Shown here: positions 19,862 through 29,522 of the stretch, one piece after another
Layout of the letters: the number at the start of each line of letters is the position of its first letter
How positions within the stretch are numbered: position 1 is the stretch's first letter
DNA from: Colwellia chukchiensis
GTDB taxonomy: Bacteria; Pseudomonadota; Gammaproteobacteria; Enterobacterales; Alteromonadaceae
Direction: 5' to 3'
Length of the DNA: 64,000 nucleotides
Assembly (NCBI RefSeq): GCF_002104455.1
Contig: NZ_NBOC01000008.1
Location: forward strand, 101,887 to 165,886
Notes under the pieces: generated by a model
What the model was told of the DNA's origin: nothing
What the model saw: only the letters and a program-made list of their open reading frames with translations
Databases searched by the model: none
Position numbers and translations under genes: made by a program

Positions 19862-21724
19862 ATGAGTTTTAAAATAACGGTTATGAAAAAAGTTGTTGCT
19901 GTTTTTTGGTTAATTGTTGCTACCTTATCTTTTGTGCCCTCCTTGTTAGTGAATGCTCAAGAGTCTATTTTTAGTAGCCCATCGTCATTATTTAGTAATG
20001 ACAATGAATTTTTAAAAGTTGATGACGCTTTTATTTTTGATTTTCATCAACAGAAAAACAAGCTACAAGTTAGCTTTAATATTGCTGATGGTTATTACTT
20101 GTATCGTCACCAATTTAAATTTAGTACTGACAATGCCACATTGGTGCCCGTTAACTTACCTCAAGGTGAGCATCATGAAGATGAGTTTTTTGGTGTCCAA
20201 CAAGTCTATACCGAACAATTAAACTTACTGCTAGATATTGAACAAGCCGGCGCTAATGCTAGCTTAACAGTGCGCTACCAAGGATGTGCTTATAAAGGTT
20301 TATGCTATCCACCAACCACAAAAACAATGCCTTTAACTGCTGTCACTTTCGCAGATAGCGACCCGCAGCAGGTCTTATCGGCACTGACTGTCGACCAGCC
20401 TTCAACGCCGGCAGCAAGCACAAGCAACAATAATAGCAATGCAAATAGCAGTGAACAGCACCAGTTGGCTGACATGCTAAAAAGCGATAGCCTTTGGCTT
20501 ACCTTAGTGGCATTTTTTGTCGGTGGTTTGCTGCTATCTTTTACCCCTTGTGTTTTTCCTATGTACCCGATCCTAACAGGTATCATTGTTGGTCAAGGTA
20601 AAAAACTATCAACAAAGCGGGCTTTCGCATTATCCTTTACTTATGTACAAGGCATGGCGATAACTTATACACTGTTAGGTATTGTGGTTGCTATTGCAGG
20701 CGCACAGTTTCAAGCCATGTTTCAGCACCCAGTAGTACTGATCACCTTAAGTATCTTGTTTATTTTCTTAGCTTTATCAATGTTCGGCCTCTTTAACTTA
20801 GCCCTACCTAATCGTTGGCAAAACAAATTAAATCAATTAAGTAACAATCAAAAAAGTGGCTCTTATTTTGGTGTTTTAGCCATGGGCGCCATTTCAGGCT
20901 TAGTGGCCTCTCCGTGTACGACAGCACCATTAACAGGTGCGCTACTTTATATCTCTCAGTCTGGAGATATTTTGCTTGGCGCTTCAGCACTTTATGCCTT
21001 AAGTTTAGGCATGGGCTTACCGCTACTAATTTTAGGCAGTTCTGGCGGTAAGTTACTACCTAAAGCCGGTAACTGGATGGAGGTAATTAAGAACATCTTT
21101 GGTTTATTATTACTGGCAGTGCCAATATTCTTACTTGAGCGCTTCTTACCTGCAGTTGCGATAGAGCTACTTTGGACGTTACTTATTTTAGCTACCGCGG
21201 GATACTTTTATACCGTAAATCAAGGCTCTGCTAAAAGCTTTGGCTTTGGCTTGCGTAGCATAGTGATCTTTTTAATTTTCTTTGTTGGCGCCAATAAAGC
21301 TTACCAATTGCTTTACCCTAGCAATCATACTGTCGTTAGTCAGCAAAGCGCACAACGTAGCTTTGAGCAAGTGAAAAATCTAACGGAAATGAACCAAGCC
21401 ATTGCCAGTGCTAATGCACAAGGAAAAACCGTCATGGTAGACCTGTATGCCGACTGGTGTGTCGCATGTAAAGAATTTGAAGAATATACGTTTTTTGCAG
21501 CTCAGGTGCAAAGTGCGCTGGCCAACACCGTATTATTGCAAATCGACTTAACCGATACCGGTTCAAAAGACAGTGTTGAGTTAATGTCACACTTTGGCAT
21601 ATTTGGCTTACCGTCCATTTTATTCTTTGATTTAAACGGCGATGAATTACCACAACGCCGAGTGACTGGCTTTATGGCGGCCGATGAGTTTGCTGCACAT
21701 GTTAGACAAACCTTCGCACCATAA
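19862..21724 (+). CDS. dsbD: Thiol:disulfide interchange protein DsbD
   Basis: The 620-residue protein has all three DsbD parts. A periplasmic N-terminal domain has the cysteine pair in GCAYKGLCYPPT. An eight-helix membrane domain has TPCVFPMYP and SPCTTAPL. A C-terminal thioredoxin domain has WCVAC. DsbD passes electrons from cytosolic thioredoxin to the periplasm to keep DsbC, DsbG and cytochrome-maturation proteins reduced. The first ATG is 19862; an ATG at 19883 (MKKVVAVFW) gives a cleaner signal peptide and may be the true start, but neither has a strong ribosome site. It is transcribed alone and convergent with the GGDEF-EAL gene. Confidence 0.97.
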   Translation: MSFKITVMKKVVAVFWLIVATLSFVPSLLVNAQESIFSSPSSLFSNDNEFLKVDDAFIFDFHQQKNKLQVSFNIADGYYLYRHQFKFSTDNATLVPVNLPQGEHHEDEFFGVQQVYTEQLNLLLDIEQAGANASLTVRYQGCAYKGLCYPPTTKTMPLTAVTFADSDPQQVLSALTVDQPSTPAASTSNNNSNANSSEQHQLADMLKSDSLWLTLVAFFVGGLLLSFTPCVFPMYPILTGIIVGQGKKLSTKRAFALSFTYVQGMAITYTLLGIVVAIAGAQFQAMFQHPVVLITLSILFIFLALSMFGLFNLALPNRWQNKLNQLSNNQKSGSYFGVLAMGAISGLVASPCTTAPLTGALLYISQSGDILLGASALYALSLGMGLPLLILGSSGGKLLPKAGNWMEVIKNIFGLLLLAVPIFLLERFLPAVAIELLWTLLILATAGYFYTVNQGSAKSFGFGLRSIVIFLIFFVGANKAYQLLYPSNHTVVSQQSAQRSFEQVKNLTEMNQAIASANAQGKTVMVDLYADWCVACKEFEEYTFFAAQVQSALANTVLLQIDLTDTGSKDSVELMSHFGIFGLPSILFFDLNGDELPQRRVTGFMAADEFAAHVRQTFAP

Positions 21725-21780
21725 AAAGCTTGCTGTAAGCAGTGCAGTTAATGCTAGGGCATTAACTTTCGGTTTTAAAC

Positions 21781-24231
21781 TTAGTGGCTTGTCGGCTTAG
21801 CAATGAGATCGACTCGCCATTTACCATCAACAATTTCACTGTCGATAAATTCAAAAAGCTCGGTTTCTGGGATCGGTTTAGAAAAAAAGTAGCCTTGGAT
21901 AAGGTCACAATCATTTTCGGTCAAACTACGCAACTGGGCCTGTGTTTCCACTCCCTCAGCAATAACCGTTAAGCCTAAGTTTTTCACCATAGCAATCGTT
22001 GACATAATAATTTGAAAATCGGCATTATTCTCGAGCATGCCAAAAACAAAACTTTTATCAATTTTAATAACATCAACTGGCATACGTTTTAAATAAGCCA
22101 ACGACGAATAGCCGGTACCAAAATCATCAATCGCAAAACTAAAACCTAGTAATCGCAAGTTATCCATGCTGATGATGGCCTTATCAATATCTTTAACGAG
22201 CGTTTGCTCGGTCAACTCTAGCTCGAAACTCGCTGCGGTTAATTGAAACTCATCGAGTAGGCTATTTAAATAATCGGGCAAGTTTACGTCAGTAAACTGG
22301 GCCGCTGACAAGTTAATGGCAATTACCACATCATCAAGCCCAACTTGCTTGATCTTTTTTGACAGTTGAAAGCACCGACGAATAACCCAATAACCCAGTG
22401 CTATCATATGCTCTGAGTTTTCTAAAATCGGAATAAAGTCATCAGGTGATACCATACCACGCTCTGGATGTTGCCAACGCAATAGCGCCTCAAAGCCATA
22501 AACTTTATTGGTTTTAGCCACCAGTTGTGGCTGTAAACTTAAACTAAACTGCCCTTTGGCGAGAGCTTGCTTTACCTCACCTTCCATCATGACTCGGTGT
22601 GCCACGCGCTGAAACATATCACCATGATAAATAAAGTACTGATCACCACCGTTATCTTTGGCCTCATACATGGCAATATCGGCATGGCTAACCAATTCAC
22701 TCGCTTTAATTAACTTGCCCTCTGTCATTGCAATCCCGATGCTACAAGTAACATAAAACATGGCGCTATCAACTTTAATCGGCTGATGAAAGCTCGCTAA
22801 AATGGCTTTGGCCAGTCTTTTTGCCACCTGATCTGGCGTGTTTTCGTTTAACACTATGACAAATTCATCACCGCCAAAACGACAAACAGTTCCTAAATTG
22901 GCAACATTGTGCGAAATGCGTTTCGCCGCTTCAACCAACAATTTGTCACCTTCACCATGACCGTGACTATCATTGACCTTTTTAAAATCATCTAAATCAA
23001 GAAACAGAATGCCAACATTACTGTTGTTGCGTGTGGCACTAATTAACTGCTTGCGCAGTTGATAGTTCAACATATTTCGATTAGCTAACCCTGTTAGCAA
23101 GTCATACATGGCTATGTTTTCTAATTCTTTAGTTTTTTGTGTTACAGCACGATTAAGCTGCTCTAGCTCATAACTTAACTCGGTCGAGGCGTTAATTAAA
23201 ATATCGACTTCATCTGGGAATAACTTCGACTGGCTAATAGTTACGGCACGAAATTGTTCAAACTCTTTCTGCGCAAGCAAGGGCAGTAAATCAGAAAGCA
23301 CCAGTATTCTTTTGGTAAAAGGTCCAGCAACAAAGTGCACCAATAACGCAATAATGATAAAGATAGCAACCACCGATAAGACAAATTGCATGCGATAGCT
23401 TTGATATTTTTCGGTGAATGAACTGACATCATCAACTAGGGTCAAGTAGAAGTCTTGTGATGAGGAAGACGCTAATGGCAGCAAATTAATCAAATAACTA
23501 CGGGTTAGATGCTCTACTTGTAAGCCATCAGCAACCACATTTCGCACCTTATGACTATTTGGGTTTTGGTTAAAAAGTGCCGACATTAAATTTGTTGCTG
23601 ACGATGTCACGATTTTGGCTTGCGCTAATGTTACCTGCGGTGTCTTGGCAAAAGCCACAATTGCCACTTGGTTTTCAAGCGCTTGATTAATCGCATAAAT
23701 AACATCAACTAAAGAAATTGCCATAGTGACAATTGCCATGTCCTTACGAGCGTTTAACACCGGAATAGACACCAACTGTAAGCAGCGTTGTTGACAGCTT
23801 AAATAACTGTCTGGTGCTAAAGTTTCTTTCACTCTAGCCATACTGCTCAGCGCTTGCCTTGATAACGAGGATGATTGATAAATTGGCGTTAACTCGCTTG
23901 ATACTAGCCAAAGCGCTTCCACATTATGGTTAATCTGTAGCGAATCAAATTGTTGTTTGAGTGCAACAGCGGCTTGCTGAAAATTTTCTTGCTGCTTTAA
24001 TTGAATTAGGTCAGTAAACGACTCCAACCAAATGCCAGCTTGTTCACGCTGAATACGACTTTGCATGGCAAATTGCGCCTTACCTTGACGTAACTTATTA
24101 CTTTGATAGTGTGCAAACTCTTGCTCTAGCCGCGAAATTGATAGCATGGCAAGGGATAAACTTAAGACTAATAAAGCGCCGACAACCAGCACAAAAAACT
24201 TCGCCGAAACGCTGACAAACTTGAGCTTCAT
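21781..24231 (-). CDS. Membrane GGDEF-EAL protein with a periplasmic sensor domain
   Basis: The protein has 816 residues from ATG 24231. Two membrane helices (about 8-30 and 275-298) enclose a periplasmic sensor domain, followed by a GGDEF domain with the intact site RFGGDEFVIVL near residue 455. An EAL domain follows with FEALLRW, ELTEQTL, IDDFGTGYSSLAYLK and AEGVET. Both catalytic sites look complete, so it could make and degrade cyclic di-GMP; many such proteins use one activity. The start lies two bases after the stop of the barrel gene, so translation is probably coupled. An in-frame start further upstream (24264) would overlap that gene. Confidence 0.93.
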   Translation of the reverse strand: MKLKFVSVSAKFFVLVVGALLVLSLSLAMLSISRLEQEFAHYQSNKLRQGKAQFAMQSRIQREQAGIWLESFTDLIQLKQQENFQQAAVALKQQFDSLQINHNVEALWLVSSELTPIYQSSSLSRQALSSMARVKETLAPDSYLSCQQRCLQLVSIPVLNARKDMAIVTMAISLVDVIYAINQALENQVAIVAFAKTPQVTLAQAKIVTSSATNLMSALFNQNPNSHKVRNVVADGLQVEHLTRSYLINLLPLASSSSQDFYLTLVDDVSSFTEKYQSYRMQFVLSVVAIFIIIALLVHFVAGPFTKRILVLSDLLPLLAQKEFEQFRAVTISQSKLFPDEVDILINASTELSYELEQLNRAVTQKTKELENIAMYDLLTGLANRNMLNYQLRKQLISATRNNSNVGILFLDLDDFKKVNDSHGHGEGDKLLVEAAKRISHNVANLGTVCRFGGDEFVIVLNENTPDQVAKRLAKAILASFHQPIKVDSAMFYVTCSIGIAMTEGKLIKASELVSHADIAMYEAKDNGGDQYFIYHGDMFQRVAHRVMMEGEVKQALAKGQFSLSLQPQLVAKTNKVYGFEALLRWQHPERGMVSPDDFIPILENSEHMIALGYWVIRRCFQLSKKIKQVGLDDVVIAINLSAAQFTDVNLPDYLNSLLDEFQLTAASFELELTEQTLVKDIDKAIISMDNLRLLGFSFAIDDFGTGYSSLAYLKRMPVDVIKIDKSFVFGMLENNADFQIIMSTIAMVKNLGLTVIAEGVETQAQLRSLTENDCDLIQGYFFSKPIPETELFEFIDSEIVDGKWRVDLIAKPTSH

Positions 24232-24233
24232 AA

Positions 24234-25439
24234 CTAAAACCAATACATAAGTTGAATCGCCCAAACTTGCCAGTTTTTCTGTGCATTAGCAATGGGATCA
24301 GGCTGCACTATTGGCGACAACCTAGCGCCACCTTGCATCCAATGGTATTCAGCATTGAGTCGAAAATTGCTGCCTAAGTCATATGAAATACCCAGCATAT
24401 TATCGTGGTGAAAAGCAAAATATGACGGTATGCGTCCACCGGATTTTTGCTTGAGTTTACTGCCATTTTTATCATCTTTATCGGCATAAAAACGCTCATG
24501 TCGCGCTAATATGGATAATTTATCGGTAAGCTGATACCGAGTCTGTAGGTAATACCCCTGGCCTAAGTTGTCTTGAAAAAAACCTGGGAAGTAAAAACCC
24601 TCGGTGACAAAGCGTTGCTGGAACAACTCCATGCTAAATTGCCATAACTCACCTTCATACAGTGCACTGGCGGTATAAAATTGGTAGACAAAGTCACTGT
24701 CAAAATAATTGTCGACTTCTGCTTGCTGATAAGCAAACGTCGAATCAAGCGCCGACAAACCAAAGCGCCAGCCTGAAAATGGCGGTTGCCAATAAATACT
24801 CGCTTGCATATCAAGATCATGATCTAGCTTGCCTAAAGCCAGTTCGCCAATAATAACATCTGATTGTCGCTCGGAAATTGCACTTTTACCGCGACTAAAA
24901 TTGAAATCAATTTCACCGACATCATCATCACTATAACGCAGCTTCATGGCCGCGCCATCACCACCGACGGCAACGTCACGAAAACCGTCAAAATAGACAA
25001 CCTGAGGAATAATAATGGACGGGCGCGCAAAGGGAATATCGCGCGTGCTAGAGTATAACCAGTGATTATTCTTTACTCGACCAAAATAAAAGTTAGCTTG
25101 CCAGTGCTCACTGTGAAAAGCATTCCACTGTAATAGCAAGTAATCAATACGCGGACCGGCATGATAACGGTTACCGCCATTTAAGTAGACCGCCTGCCCA
25201 GCAACACGAAAATCATCATTCAGTTGATATGATGCGTTAATGCCGATTTCAGTTAATTCCAGTGATAAGCTTGTATCTGAATTGATATAATTACTGTGAT
25301 TGGCATCGATTATACCCTGCGCTACAAAGCCATGAATCTGCAAATCATCATGGTTAACCTCTTTAGCACTCACTGCAAATGCTAGACAAAAATGACATAG
25401 CAGCTGCAGCGCATATGAAAAATTAATTGGCCTAATCAT
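24234..25439 (-). CDS. Outer-membrane porin-like beta-barrel protein
   Basis: The 401-residue protein has a signal peptide (about 25 residues, ending ...AVSAKE). Alternating strands follow (DLQIHGFVAQGII; INASYQLNDDFRVAGQAVY), and the end is aromatic, ...IQLMYWF, as expected for barrel insertion. It resembles unnamed porin-like proteins found with PstS-like genes; the substrate is unknown. I choose ATG 25439 because it overlaps the stop of the upstream gene (ATGATTAG) and gives a good signal peptide; starts at 25460 or 25487 would add an odd extension. It lies between the binding-protein and cyclic di-GMP genes. Confidence 0.75.
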   Translation of the reverse strand: MIRPINFSYALQLLCHFCLAFAVSAKEVNHDDLQIHGFVAQGIIDANHSNYINSDTSLSLELTEIGINASYQLNDDFRVAGQAVYLNGGNRYHAGPRIDYLLLQWNAFHSEHWQANFYFGRVKNNHWLYSSTRDIPFARPSIIIPQVVYFDGFRDVAVGGDGAAMKLRYSDDDVGEIDFNFSRGKSAISERQSDVIIGELALGKLDHDLDMQASIYWQPPFSGWRFGLSALDSTFAYQQAEVDNYFDSDFVYQFYTASALYEGELWQFSMELFQQRFVTEGFYFPGFFQDNLGQGYYLQTRYQLTDKLSILARHERFYADKDDKNGSKLKQKSGGRIPSYFAFHHDNMLGISYDLGSNFRLNAEYHWMQGGARLSPIVQPDPIANAQKNWQVWAIQLMYWF

Positions 25440-25854
25440 CAATTTGAATGACGTTAACATCCTTGACCTCCGATAATGTCTCCACATAACCTATTGCACC
25501 TTTTGTGGTTTTCACCGCTTGTAGTAACGCCTGTTGATTAGCCACTTGAATCGGCGCAACTCCATAGCCTGAAAATGTTAGCTTTTGCCAAATTCGATCG
25601 AGTTGATAGGGGAAAAGCGCTAATTTATCTTTACAAAACTGTTGATGTAAAGGCGCTTGACTAGGTAGCACATAAATTACGATAGGTGTGCCATTTTGCC
25701 AATACAGTTGACGCATCGTATAAATGCGACGCAGTTGACTGACTGACAACGAACGCGTATCAGCAGTGACATTTGAAATTAGGTGAATTGCCTCAACTGG
25801 CGGGCTTAAAAGCAAAACTGTGAGCACAATTTTTAAAAGTTTATTGTTAATCAT
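25432..25854 (-). CDS. Small PstS-like (phosphate ABC type) periplasmic binding protein
   Basis: The protein has 140 residues from ATG 25854, which has AAGGA four bases upstream; a longer frame to 25914 is less likely. After a signal peptide (ending ...PPVEA) come SVSQLRRIYTMRQLYWQNG and a C-terminal TTKGAIGYVETLSE, both typical of the short PstS-like family. This is about half the length of true PstS, and no ABC permease or ATPase is nearby, so it is probably a sensory ligand binder rather than a transport subunit. It is the first gene of a three-gene operon and overlaps the next gene by eight bases. Confidence 0.8.
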   Translation of the reverse strand: MINNKLLKIVLTVLLLSPPVEAIHLISNVTADTRSLSVSQLRRIYTMRQLYWQNGTPIVIYVLPSQAPLHQQFCKDKLALFPYQLDRIWQKLTFSGYGVAPIQVANQQALLQAVKTTKGAIGYVETLSEVKDVNVIQIDD

Positions 25855-26173
25855 TGCATCCTTGTCATTAACATGAAGCGACGTAACATCATTTAACCGA
25901 TTTGGGGTTGCCAAGTGCTGATTAAATCAATGAATTAATTATAATTCCTTGCTAGTAAAGTCTAGCCAATTTATGAAAACTTACCTAATTAGAATCGCTA
26001 TTTTTTCTTCGCTAAGTGATAAGACCAGTATTTTGCTGCTATATTCTGCGAAAACACTATAATAATCGGCAAACAATATAAAATGTGACATTTGAGTCAA
26101 TTTTAATGCATTGACCTAATAAAATGTGTCATGATATTGATATCACATAGCAATCAAGGTGTTATTGCCGAAG

Positions 26174-26626
26174 ATGACAGCAAAGTTTAACGTTTTAGTT
26201 CTAAATGGTCCCAATTTGAACATGTTGGGGAAACGCGAACCTACTATATATGGTACGTTATCGCTCGCTGAAATTATGCAAAATTTATCTGCCATGGCTG
26301 CCAAAATGGGTATGAAGTTCACTCATTTACAGTCCAATGCTGAATTTCAACTCATCGATGAAATTCACCAAAGTTTTCAGCAAGTAGATTTTATCATTAT
26401 CAACCCTGCAGCACTCACACACACGAGCGTTGCACTGAGGGATGCATTGCTTGCTGTAAATATTCCGTTTATTGAAGTGCATTTATCCAATGTTCATGCG
26501 CGCGAGGCATTTAGGCAACATTCATATTTATCAGATATTGCCATAGGCGTTATTAGTGGCTTAGGGGCAAAAGGTTATGAGTATGCCTTAGCCGCGGCAC
26601 AACACTGGTTACAAGAAAACAAATAA
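26174..26626 (+). CDS. aroQ: Type II 3-dehydroquinate dehydratase AroQ
   Basis: The 150-residue protein is of normal length and carries [18 protein letters not shown] (with the catalytic Tyr) and the C-terminal [11 protein letters not shown]. It dehydrates 3-dehydroquinate to 3-dehydroshikimate in aromatic amino-acid synthesis and forms dodecamers. I start at ATG 26174 ([10 protein letters not shown]); a GTG 15 bases upstream is in frame. It precedes accB by 72 bases, the common aroQ-accB-accC order of gammaproteobacteria. An inverted TGATAT-TG-ATATCA lies at 26132-26145 in the promoter area. Confidence 0.97.
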   Translation: MTAKFNVLVLNGPNLNMLGKREPTIYGTLSLAEIMQNLSAMAAKMGMKFTHLQSNAEFQLIDEIHQSFQQVDFIIINPAALTHTSVALRDALLAVNIPFIEVHLSNVHAREAFRQHSYLSDIAIGVISGLGAKGYEYALAAAQHWLQENK

Positions 26627-26698
26627 ATACTTAGGCGACAATATATCGTTTAAGTTTCCACACACTAGATTAAATAATGAAGACAATAAGGTATTCAC

Positions 26699-27148
26699 AT
26701 GGATATTCGTAAAATCAAGAAGCTGATTGAATTAGTAGAAGAGTCAGGCATCAACGAATTAGAAATTTCAGAAGGCGAAGAGTCTGTTCGCATCAGTCGC
26801 GGCGGTACACTAGTACAAGCTGCGCCCGCCATGCATGCCGCTCCTGCTGCTGCACCGGCACCGGCACCTGCAGCTCCAGCCGCACCTGCGGTTGAAGCAG
26901 CACCAACAGAAACAGGTCACGTTGTTCGTTCGCCTATGGTAGGTACCTTTTATTCAGCAAGCTCTCCAGATGCGCCAGCATTTGTTGAAGTGGGTCAACA
27001 TGTCAATGCCGGTGATACGCTATGTATCTTAGAGGCAATGAAAATGATGAATCAAATTGAAGCCGATAAATCTGGTGTTATCAAACAAATTTTAGCGCAA
27101 AACGAAGACGCTATTGAATTTGATCAACCGCTATTCATCATTGAATAA
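26699..27148 (+). CDS. accB: Biotin carboxyl carrier protein of acetyl-CoA carboxylase (AccB)
   Basis: The 149-residue protein starts [18 protein letters not shown], has an Ala-Pro-rich flexible linker (about residues 40-68) and ends with the biotinyl domain. The biotin-accepting Lys115 is in [13 protein letters not shown]. The carrier swings carboxybiotin between AccC and AccAD in the first committed step of fatty-acid synthesis. It is followed by accC after 23 bases, with which it is cotranscribed. Confidence 0.99.
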   Translation: MDIRKIKKLIELVEESGINELEISEGEESVRISRGGTLVQAAPAMHAAPAAAPAPAPAAPAAPAVEAAPTETGHVVRSPMVGTFYSASSPDAPAFVEVGQHVNAGDTLCILEAMKMMNQIEADKSGVIKQILAQNEDAIEFDQPLFIIE

Positions 27149-27171
27149 GCCCAACCATTAAGGGTATTTTC

Positions 27172-28518
27172 ATGTTAGATAAAGTTGTTATCGCCAATCG
27201 CGGCGAAATTGCCTTAAGAGTTCTGCGAGCTTGTAAAGAGCTTGGCATTAAAACGGTGGCTGTACATTCTACCGCCGATAAAAATCTTAAGCACGTGCTG
27301 TTAGCGGACGAAACCATTTGTATTGGTAAACCTTCGGCGCTTGATAGTTACTTAAACATTCCGGCCATTATTACCGCAGCTGAAGTAACAGATGCCGTGG
27401 CAATTCATCCGGGTTATGGTTTCCTTGCTGAAAATGCAGACTTCGCTGAACAAGTTGAGAAGTCTGGCTTTGCCTTTATTGGCCCAAAAGCAGAAAGCAT
27501 TCGCTTAATGGGTGATAAAGTCTCTGCCATTAAAGCCATGAAAGCCGCTGGTGTGCCTTGTGTTCCTGGCTCAGATGGTCCGTTAACCGATGATGATGAG
27601 TTAAATTTAGCCCACGGCAAGCGCATTGGCTACCCAGTGATCATTAAAGCTTCTGGTGGTGGTGGCGGCCGTGGTATGCGTGTGGTACGCAGTGAGGAAG
27701 ATTTAATAGAAGCCATTAAAATGACCAAGTCTGAAGCTTTATCAAGCTTTAATAACGACATGGTTTACATGGAAAAATTCCTTGAAAACCCACGTCATGT
27801 CGAAGTACAGATCATGGCCGATGGTCAAGGTGGTGCGATTCACTTAGGTGAGCGAGATTGTTCAATGCAACGTCGCCATCAAAAAGTGGTTGAAGAAGCT
27901 CCGGCGCCGGGTATTACCCCGGAAATGCGGGCAAAAATCGGTGAACGTTGTTGTAATGCCTGTATCGAAATTAATTATCGTGGCGCTGGTACTTTTGAGT
28001 TTTTATACGAGAACGGCGAGTTTTATTTCATTGAAATGAATACCCGTATCCAAGTTGAGCATACCATTACCGAAATGGTCACTGGTGTTGATTTAGTGAA
28101 AGAGCAACTGCGCATTGCCGCGGGCCAACCATTATCTTATACCCAAGAAGATATTAAAATCTCCGGTCACTCTATTGAATGTCGTATTAACGCTGAAGAC
28201 CCACGCAGCTTTATTCCTTCACCGGGTAAAATTACTCGCTTTCATCCACCAGGTGGCTTAGGTGTACGCTGGGATTCACACATTTATGCTGACTACTCTG
28301 TGCCTCCTCATTACGACTCCATGATAGGTAAGTTGATCACTTGGGGCGACAATCGTGATGTAGCGATTGCGCGTATGCGTAATGCCTTAAGCGAGCTCGT
28401 TGTCGATGGCATTAAAACCAATGTTGCTTTGCATCTCGATATTTTAAATGATCAAGGCTTTGTTAATGGTGGTGCTAATATTCACTACCTTGAAAAGAAA
28501 CTTGCTGACTTTGAATAA
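27172..28518 (+). CDS. accC: Biotin carboxylase subunit of acetyl-CoA carboxylase (AccC)
   Basis: The 448-residue protein has the ATP-grasp features of biotin carboxylase: [20 protein letters not shown] at the start, the glycine-rich [14 protein letters not shown] near residue 160, and [18 protein letters not shown] near residue 287. It carboxylates the biotin on AccB using bicarbonate and ATP. It is the last gene of the aroQ-accB-accC group and is followed by a strong terminator. Confidence 0.99.
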   Translation: MLDKVVIANRGEIALRVLRACKELGIKTVAVHSTADKNLKHVLLADETICIGKPSALDSYLNIPAIITAAEVTDAVAIHPGYGFLAENADFAEQVEKSGFAFIGPKAESIRLMGDKVSAIKAMKAAGVPCVPGSDGPLTDDDELNLAHGKRIGYPVIIKASGGGGGRGMRVVRSEEDLIEAIKMTKSEALSSFNNDMVYMEKFLENPRHVEVQIMADGQGGAIHLGERDCSMQRRHQKVVEEAPAPGITPEMRAKIGERCCNACIEINYRGAGTFEFLYENGEFYFIEMNTRIQVEHTITEMVTGVDLVKEQLRIAAGQPLSYTQEDIKISGHSIECRINAEDPRSFIPSPGKITRFHPPGGLGVRWDSHIYADYSVPPHYDSMIGKLITWGDNRDVAIARMRNALSELVVDGIKTNVALHLDILNDQGFVNGGANIHYLEKKLADFE

Positions 28519-28542
28519 GTGCTAGCCTAGCGACAACCCGAT

Positions 28543-28572
28543 AAAAAAAGCTCTGCCTGCAGAGCTTTTTTT
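28543..28572 (+). terminator. Rho-independent terminator after accC
   Basis: AAAAAAAGCTCTGC pairs perfectly with GCAGAGCTTTTTTT, with two bases (CT) between the arms. It begins 25 bases beyond the accC stop and can work on both strands. Confidence 0.92.
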
Positions 28573-28650
28573 ATGTTCAATATCAAGCGCTGAACATGCT
28601 ATCATAGCCGTTTAATAACGACGTATTAGCCATGAACTTGGTGAGCTATA

Positions 28651-28824
28651 ATGACAGAATTACTCGAAAAACCCTTTCCCCCTGCCGACGACGATTGCTG
28701 TGGCGGCGGTGCATGTAACCCCTGTGTTTGGGATCATTACTACGCCGAGCGTAAAAAATGGCGCTTACAACAAGCAGAATTAAAAGCTGCGGCCGAGCAA
28801 GATAAAGCGCCAACACAAGACTAA
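28651..28824 (+). CDS. Small Cys-rich protein, oxidoreductase-like domain family
   Basis: The 57-residue protein reads MTELLEKPFPPADDDCCGGG..., then ACNPCVWDHYYAERKKW, then a charged Ala/Gln-rich tail. The CCxGGACNPCVWDxYxxE pattern is that of the short oxidoreductase-like domain family, whose role is not established; the four cysteines could bind a metal or shuttle thiols. It lies alone between the accC terminator and the convergent elbB gene. It is too short for many gene finders but is supported by the motif. A perfect ribosome site is not visible (GTGAGCTATA precedes the ATG). Confidence 0.8.
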   Translation: MTELLEKPFPPADDDCCGGGACNPCVWDHYYAERKKWRLQQAELKAAAEQDKAPTQD

Positions 28825-28865
28825 GAGTAAGGCAAATGCAGCGCTGTGATTTGGCAAGGTAAAGC

Positions 28866-29522
28866 TTAGTTTGTCAAATCGATAACTTTTGCCACCAATT
28901 TGTTAATTCCACTAGCTGCTTCAGTTAACGACGTTGCCAGCATATACGCTGGCGTTGATACCAATTTATGCTGCGTTTCAACAACAATATCATCCACCGC
29001 ACAGTTTTGATGAGCAAGCCCCGCCGCGGTTAACGACTGTGCCACGCCGACATCATGGCCTATGGTTGCTTGCACATTACTGCCGTAAATTATCGGCACC
29101 ATCGCCGGCGCAATGCACATATAGCCTGCAGGCTTACTGGCGTTAGCAAAGCCTTGGCAAGCCGAAAGCACCTGCTTATTAACTGTGTAAGAGTCTGCAT
29201 TGATGGCGAAATCACTTAAGTTTTTCGCGGCGCCAAAGCCCCCGGGTACGATCAAAGCGTCAAACTCTGCTACGATGAGTTCACTGAGATCTTCAACATC
29301 ACCTCGGGCAATACGCGCTGACTCAATTAACACATTGCGTTGCTCTGCTGCCATCACCTCACCAGATAAATGATTTATCACATGGTGTTGGTTAATATTC
29401 GGCGCAAAACAACGATATTTAGCGCCTGCTTGTTCAATAGCAAGTAAGGTTAATACCGCCTCGTGAATTTCAGTGCCATCATAAACACCACATCCTGATA
29501 AAATCACTGCTATATTTTTCAC
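28866..29522 (-). CDS. elbB: ElbB, DJ-1/PfpI-family glyoxalase-like protein
   Basis: The 218-residue protein carries ElbB features: VILSGCGVYDGTEIHEAV at the N-terminus, ALIVPGGFGAAKNLSDFA near residue 90, and PAGYMCIAPAMVP with the nucleophile-elbow Cys near 135. ElbB (also called sigma cross-reacting protein 27A) has weak glyoxalase III-type activity and was linked to isoprenoid output; its natural role is unclear. The start is GTG, overlapping the stop of the efflux gene by four bases (GTGA), so the two are translationally coupled. Confidence 0.93.
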   Translation of the reverse strand: MKNIAVILSGCGVYDGTEIHEAVLTLLAIEQAGAKYRCFAPNINQHHVINHLSGEVMAAEQRNVLIESARIARGDVEDLSELIVAEFDALIVPGGFGAAKNLSDFAINADSYTVNKQVLSACQGFANASKPAGYMCIAPAMVPIIYGSNVQATIGHDVGVAQSLTAAGLAHQNCAVDDIVVETQHKLVSTPAYMLATSLTEAASGINKLVAKVIDLTN

